A program made the position numbers and the translations under genes. 64,000 bases of DNA, from contig NZ_VLLG01000004.1 of assembly GCF_007830125.1 (NCBI RefSeq), forward strand, positions 62,001 to 126,000, read 5' to 3'. This DNA is from Chitinophaga japonensis (lineage in GTDB: Bacteria; Bacteroidota; Bacteroidia; Chitinophagales; Chitinophagaceae). The notes under the pieces were generated by a model. It saw only the letters and a program-made list of their open reading frames with translations, was not told the origin of the DNA and made no database searches. Shown here in pieces: positions 62,075-64,000 of this stretch; position 1 is the stretch's first letter; every line of letters starts with the position of its first letter.

Positions 62075-62082
62075 CAAATATA
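62075..62082 (-). promoter_or_regulatory. -7 promoter element of etfBA
   Basis: The minus strand reads TATATTTG, an exact TAnnTTTG match, giving a leader of about 30 nt. Confidence 0.5.
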
Positions 62083-62113
62083 ACGGATTATTGGCTAACT
62101 AATAAAACCACCA

Positions 62114-62425
62114 ATGGACAGGATATCAAAACTGAAGGGCTTCCTGGAAAGCAGTCCTGACGACAGTTTTCTGAAGCATGCGCTGGCGCTGGAGTATATA
62201 AAACTGCATGACGACGCCACTGCGCGCCGGTTGTTTGAGGAGGTGCTGGCGCATGAGCCTGGCTACGTAGGCTCCTACTATCACCTGGGCAAGCTGCTGG
62301 AAAGAGCGGGAGAGCAGGCGCTGGCCGGCAGTATCTATGAAAAGGGAATGACCATGGCCCGGGAGGCCAAAGACATGCACGCCTACAATGAACTGCAGGC
62401 GGCGTATGAAGATCTGATGTATTAA
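62114..62425 (+). CDS. Small tetratricopeptide-repeat protein
   Basis: 103 residues, no signal peptide. Two to three degenerate TPR helices pairs (SFLKHALALEYIKLHDDATA, VGSYYHLGKLLERAGEQALA). Such small TPR proteins are common in Bacteroidota, with unknown partners. It ends 16 bp before tilS on the same strand and diverges from etfB, so it may be the first gene of a tilS transcript. Confidence 0.85.
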   Translation: MDRISKLKGFLESSPDDSFLKHALALEYIKLHDDATARRLFEEVLAHEPGYVGSYYHLGKLLERAGEQALAGSIYEKGMTMAREAKDMHAYNELQAAYEDLMY

Positions 62426-62441
62426 GCGGGTAAATATCTAT

Positions 62442-63788
62442 ATGCATAAAGACCTACTGACAGGGCTCAGGGAATATATTACGCGGGAAAGATTATTCGC
62501 CGCCGGGCAACCGCTACTGCTGGCGGTAAGCGGCGGCGCAGATTCAGTGGCCATGACGCACCTCTTCCATAAAGCGGGCGTCCCGTTTGCCATTGCACAT
62601 TGTAATTTCCAGTTGAGAGGCACGGAATCGGAACGCGACGAGCAGTTTGTAAGACAACTGGCGGAAACGTATAAGGCGCCCCTTTATACCACCCGTTTTG
62701 ATACTGCCGCCTATATGGAACAGCATCGTGTATCCCTGCAGGTAGCTGCCAGGGAGCTGCGCTATCAATGGCTGGAAGATACCCGTGCGGCGGAAGGGTA
62801 TGCATGGATCGCTACGGCGCATCACATGCAGGATAACGTGGAAACAGTGCTGATGAATTTCTGCAAAGGCACCGGGCTGGCCGGCCTGCACGGTATCCTG
62901 CCGGTGCAGGGGAAGATCATCCGCCCGCTGCTGTTTGCGCAAAAGGAGGAGCTGCTGGCCTATATCAATGAGCAGGGCCTTTCTTTCGTGGAGGACAGCT
63001 CCAATATAACTGACAAGTATACACGTAACTTCTTCCGGCACCGGGTACTGCCGCCTATCCTGGAAGCTTACCCCGCTGCGGTGCCCCATATGGCCGGCAC
63101 TATTGAACGTGTAAGAGAAGCCGAGCTGTTGTACCAGGAAGCAGTGACGCGGCATAAGAAAAAGCTGCTGGTGCAGCAGGGCAATACTTTTATGGTGCCC
63201 GTGCTGAAGCTGCAGCAAACTGCCCCGCTGCATACTATCGCCTACGAACTGTTCCGCGAATTTGGCTGTTCCCCCGCGCAGGTAAGCCAGGTGCTGGAGC
63301 TGCTGCAAAGCGAGAGCGGCCGGTATGTAGCCACGGCCACGCACCGTATTATCCGTAACCGGCAATGGCTGCTGATCACGCCACTGGCGCAGCAGGAGGC
63401 CGCGGTGATCGTTATTGAAAAGGAGCAATCCCATGTGCATGCCGCCGGTGGGCATTTAAAGCTGCGCATACAGGACAGGGCCGCGCTAGGCAGCATTCCC
63501 GCTGCGGTGAATGTGGCCTGCCTGGACAGCAAACATATCCGCTACCCGTTGCTGCTGCGCCGGTGGAAACAGGGCGATTATTTCTATCCGCTGGGCATGG
63601 CCAAAAAGAAGAAGCTGAGCCGTTTTTTCATTGACCAGAAGCTTTCCCTGCCACAAAAGGACAATGTATGGGTACTGGAATCCGCCAAACGGGTCGTTTG
63701 GGTTGTGGGTATGCGGATAGACGACCGCTTCAAGATCACGGAAGGGACGCAGGAGGTGCTGTGTCTGGAATGGACAGCTAATTATTAA
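62442..63788 (+). CDS. tilS: tRNA(Ile)-lysidine synthase
   Basis: 448 residues. ATP-dependent modification of C34 of tRNA-Ile(CAU) to lysidine, essential for AUA decoding. The PP-loop is AVSGGADSVAM (SGGADS, residues 30-35). Conserved CNFQLRGTESERDE, ATAHHMQDNVETVLMNFCKG and LLFAQKEEL segments follow. The C-terminal TilS domain (about 365-440: RRWKQGDYFYPLGMAKKKKL, VVWVVGMRIDDRFKIT) is complete. Confidence 0.96.
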   Translation: MHKDLLTGLREYITRERLFAAGQPLLLAVSGGADSVAMTHLFHKAGVPFAIAHCNFQLRGTESERDEQFVRQLAETYKAPLYTTRFDTAAYMEQHRVSLQVAARELRYQWLEDTRAAEGYAWIATAHHMQDNVETVLMNFCKGTGLAGLHGILPVQGKIIRPLLFAQKEELLAYINEQGLSFVEDSSNITDKYTRNFFRHRVLPPILEAYPAAVPHMAGTIERVREAELLYQEAVTRHKKKLLVQQGNTFMVPVLKLQQTAPLHTIAYELFREFGCSPAQVSQVLELLQSESGRYVATATHRIIRNRQWLLITPLAQQEAAVIVIEKEQSHVHAAGGHLKLRIQDRAALGSIPAAVNVACLDSKHIRYPLLLRRWKQGDYFYPLGMAKKKKLSRFFIDQKLSLPQKDNVWVLESAKRVVWVVGMRIDDRFKITEGTQEVLCLEWTANY

Positions 63789-63796
63789 TTACCTGG

Positions 63797-64000
63797 TTAC
63801 CTGCCCAAAGTAGTAATCTGCTCCACAAAATACCGGGCCAGCTCCGGCCGGATGATCAAGGGGAACACCACGCCGAAAACAGCGCCCCAGAAATGCGCAT
63901 CATGGTTGATGCCATCCCCGCCACGCCGCGACATGTACACGGAATATCCCAGGAACAGCACGCCATACAAGATGGCCGGCATGGGTATTACAAACACCAC
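63797..64000 (-). CDS. Rhomboid-family intramembrane serine protease (C-terminal part)
   Basis: Only the last 67 or so residues are in the window; the frame is open at the right edge and the apparent GTG start is internal. The segment IPMPAILYGVLFLGYSVYMS is a transmembrane helix. INHDAHFWGAVFGVVFPL carries the catalytic His of TM6 in rhomboid proteases. The catalytic Ser lies beyond the window. Convergent with tilS, 8 bp apart. Confidence 0.85.
   Translation of the reverse strand: MVFVIPMPAILYGVLFLGYSVYMSRRGGDGINHDAHFWGAVFGVVFPLIIRPELARYFVEQITTLGR

Overview
The window looks like chromosomal DNA of a Bacteroidota bacterium, probably a Chitinophaga-like member of the Chitinophagaceae. The grounds are: TAnnTTTG-type -7 promoter elements, two giant secreted proteins with type IX secretion (type B, gliding-motility-associated) C-terminal signals, a TonB-dependent receptor with a carboxypeptidase-like N-terminal domain, a signal-peptide-bearing RHS protein, and mostly GC-rich genes separated by very AT-rich intergenic DNA. 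No tRNA, rRNA, transposase, integrase or CRISPR array was seen. Everything was read by eye from sequence and translations; no database search was run.

Layout. 1-8632 (minus strand): an ABC-F ATPase, an OmpR-type response regulator, a histidine kinase and a tripartite CzcCBA-type metal efflux system (the RND pump runs off the left edge). 8914-11298: a TonB-dependent receptor. 11424-14159: thrS and infC. The usual partners of infC, rpmI and rplT, appear only at 57905-58534, so about 43.7 kb of mostly accessory DNA separates genes that are normally contiguous. 58538-64000 is ordinary housekeeping: ispE, a bifunctional-nuclease-family protein, etfBA, a small TPR protein, tilS and the end of a rhomboid protease.

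The 14160-57904 block holds: (1) a small lipoprotein; (2) a roughly 20 kb tightly packed operon (15157-35455) encoding an outer-membrane-barrel-like protein, an Fn3-like secreted protein, a lipoprotein, a 2158-residue SpvB/YD-like giant, a small secreted protein, a 2918-residue RHS protein with a signal peptide and an AT-rich C-terminal toxin-like tip, and a putative immunity protein; (3) a mosaic tail-fibre-like protein; (4) a desaturase that strongly resembles eukaryotic sphingolipid delta-4 desaturase (DES1); (5) a HEAT-repeat gene remnant directly behind an S1C protease gene, a CDF metal transporter, a class-C beta-lactamase-fold lipoprotein and serA; (6) two adjacent small genes with double-glycine leaders (bacteriocin-like precursors); (7) two paralogous giant type IX secretion cargo proteins, the larger with ten tandem repeats of about 255 bp.

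How the genes fit together. The two-component system probably controls the efflux operon: four TTAA cores spaced 10-12 bp lie just upstream of the TolC-like gene. The RHS operon is the best candidate for a poorly described system, a Sec-exported two-giant RHS apparatus with its own envelope proteins, an exchangeable toxin tip and an immunity gene. The desaturase, the GG-leader peptides and the giant adhesins suggest a cell-surface and competition-oriented accessory region.
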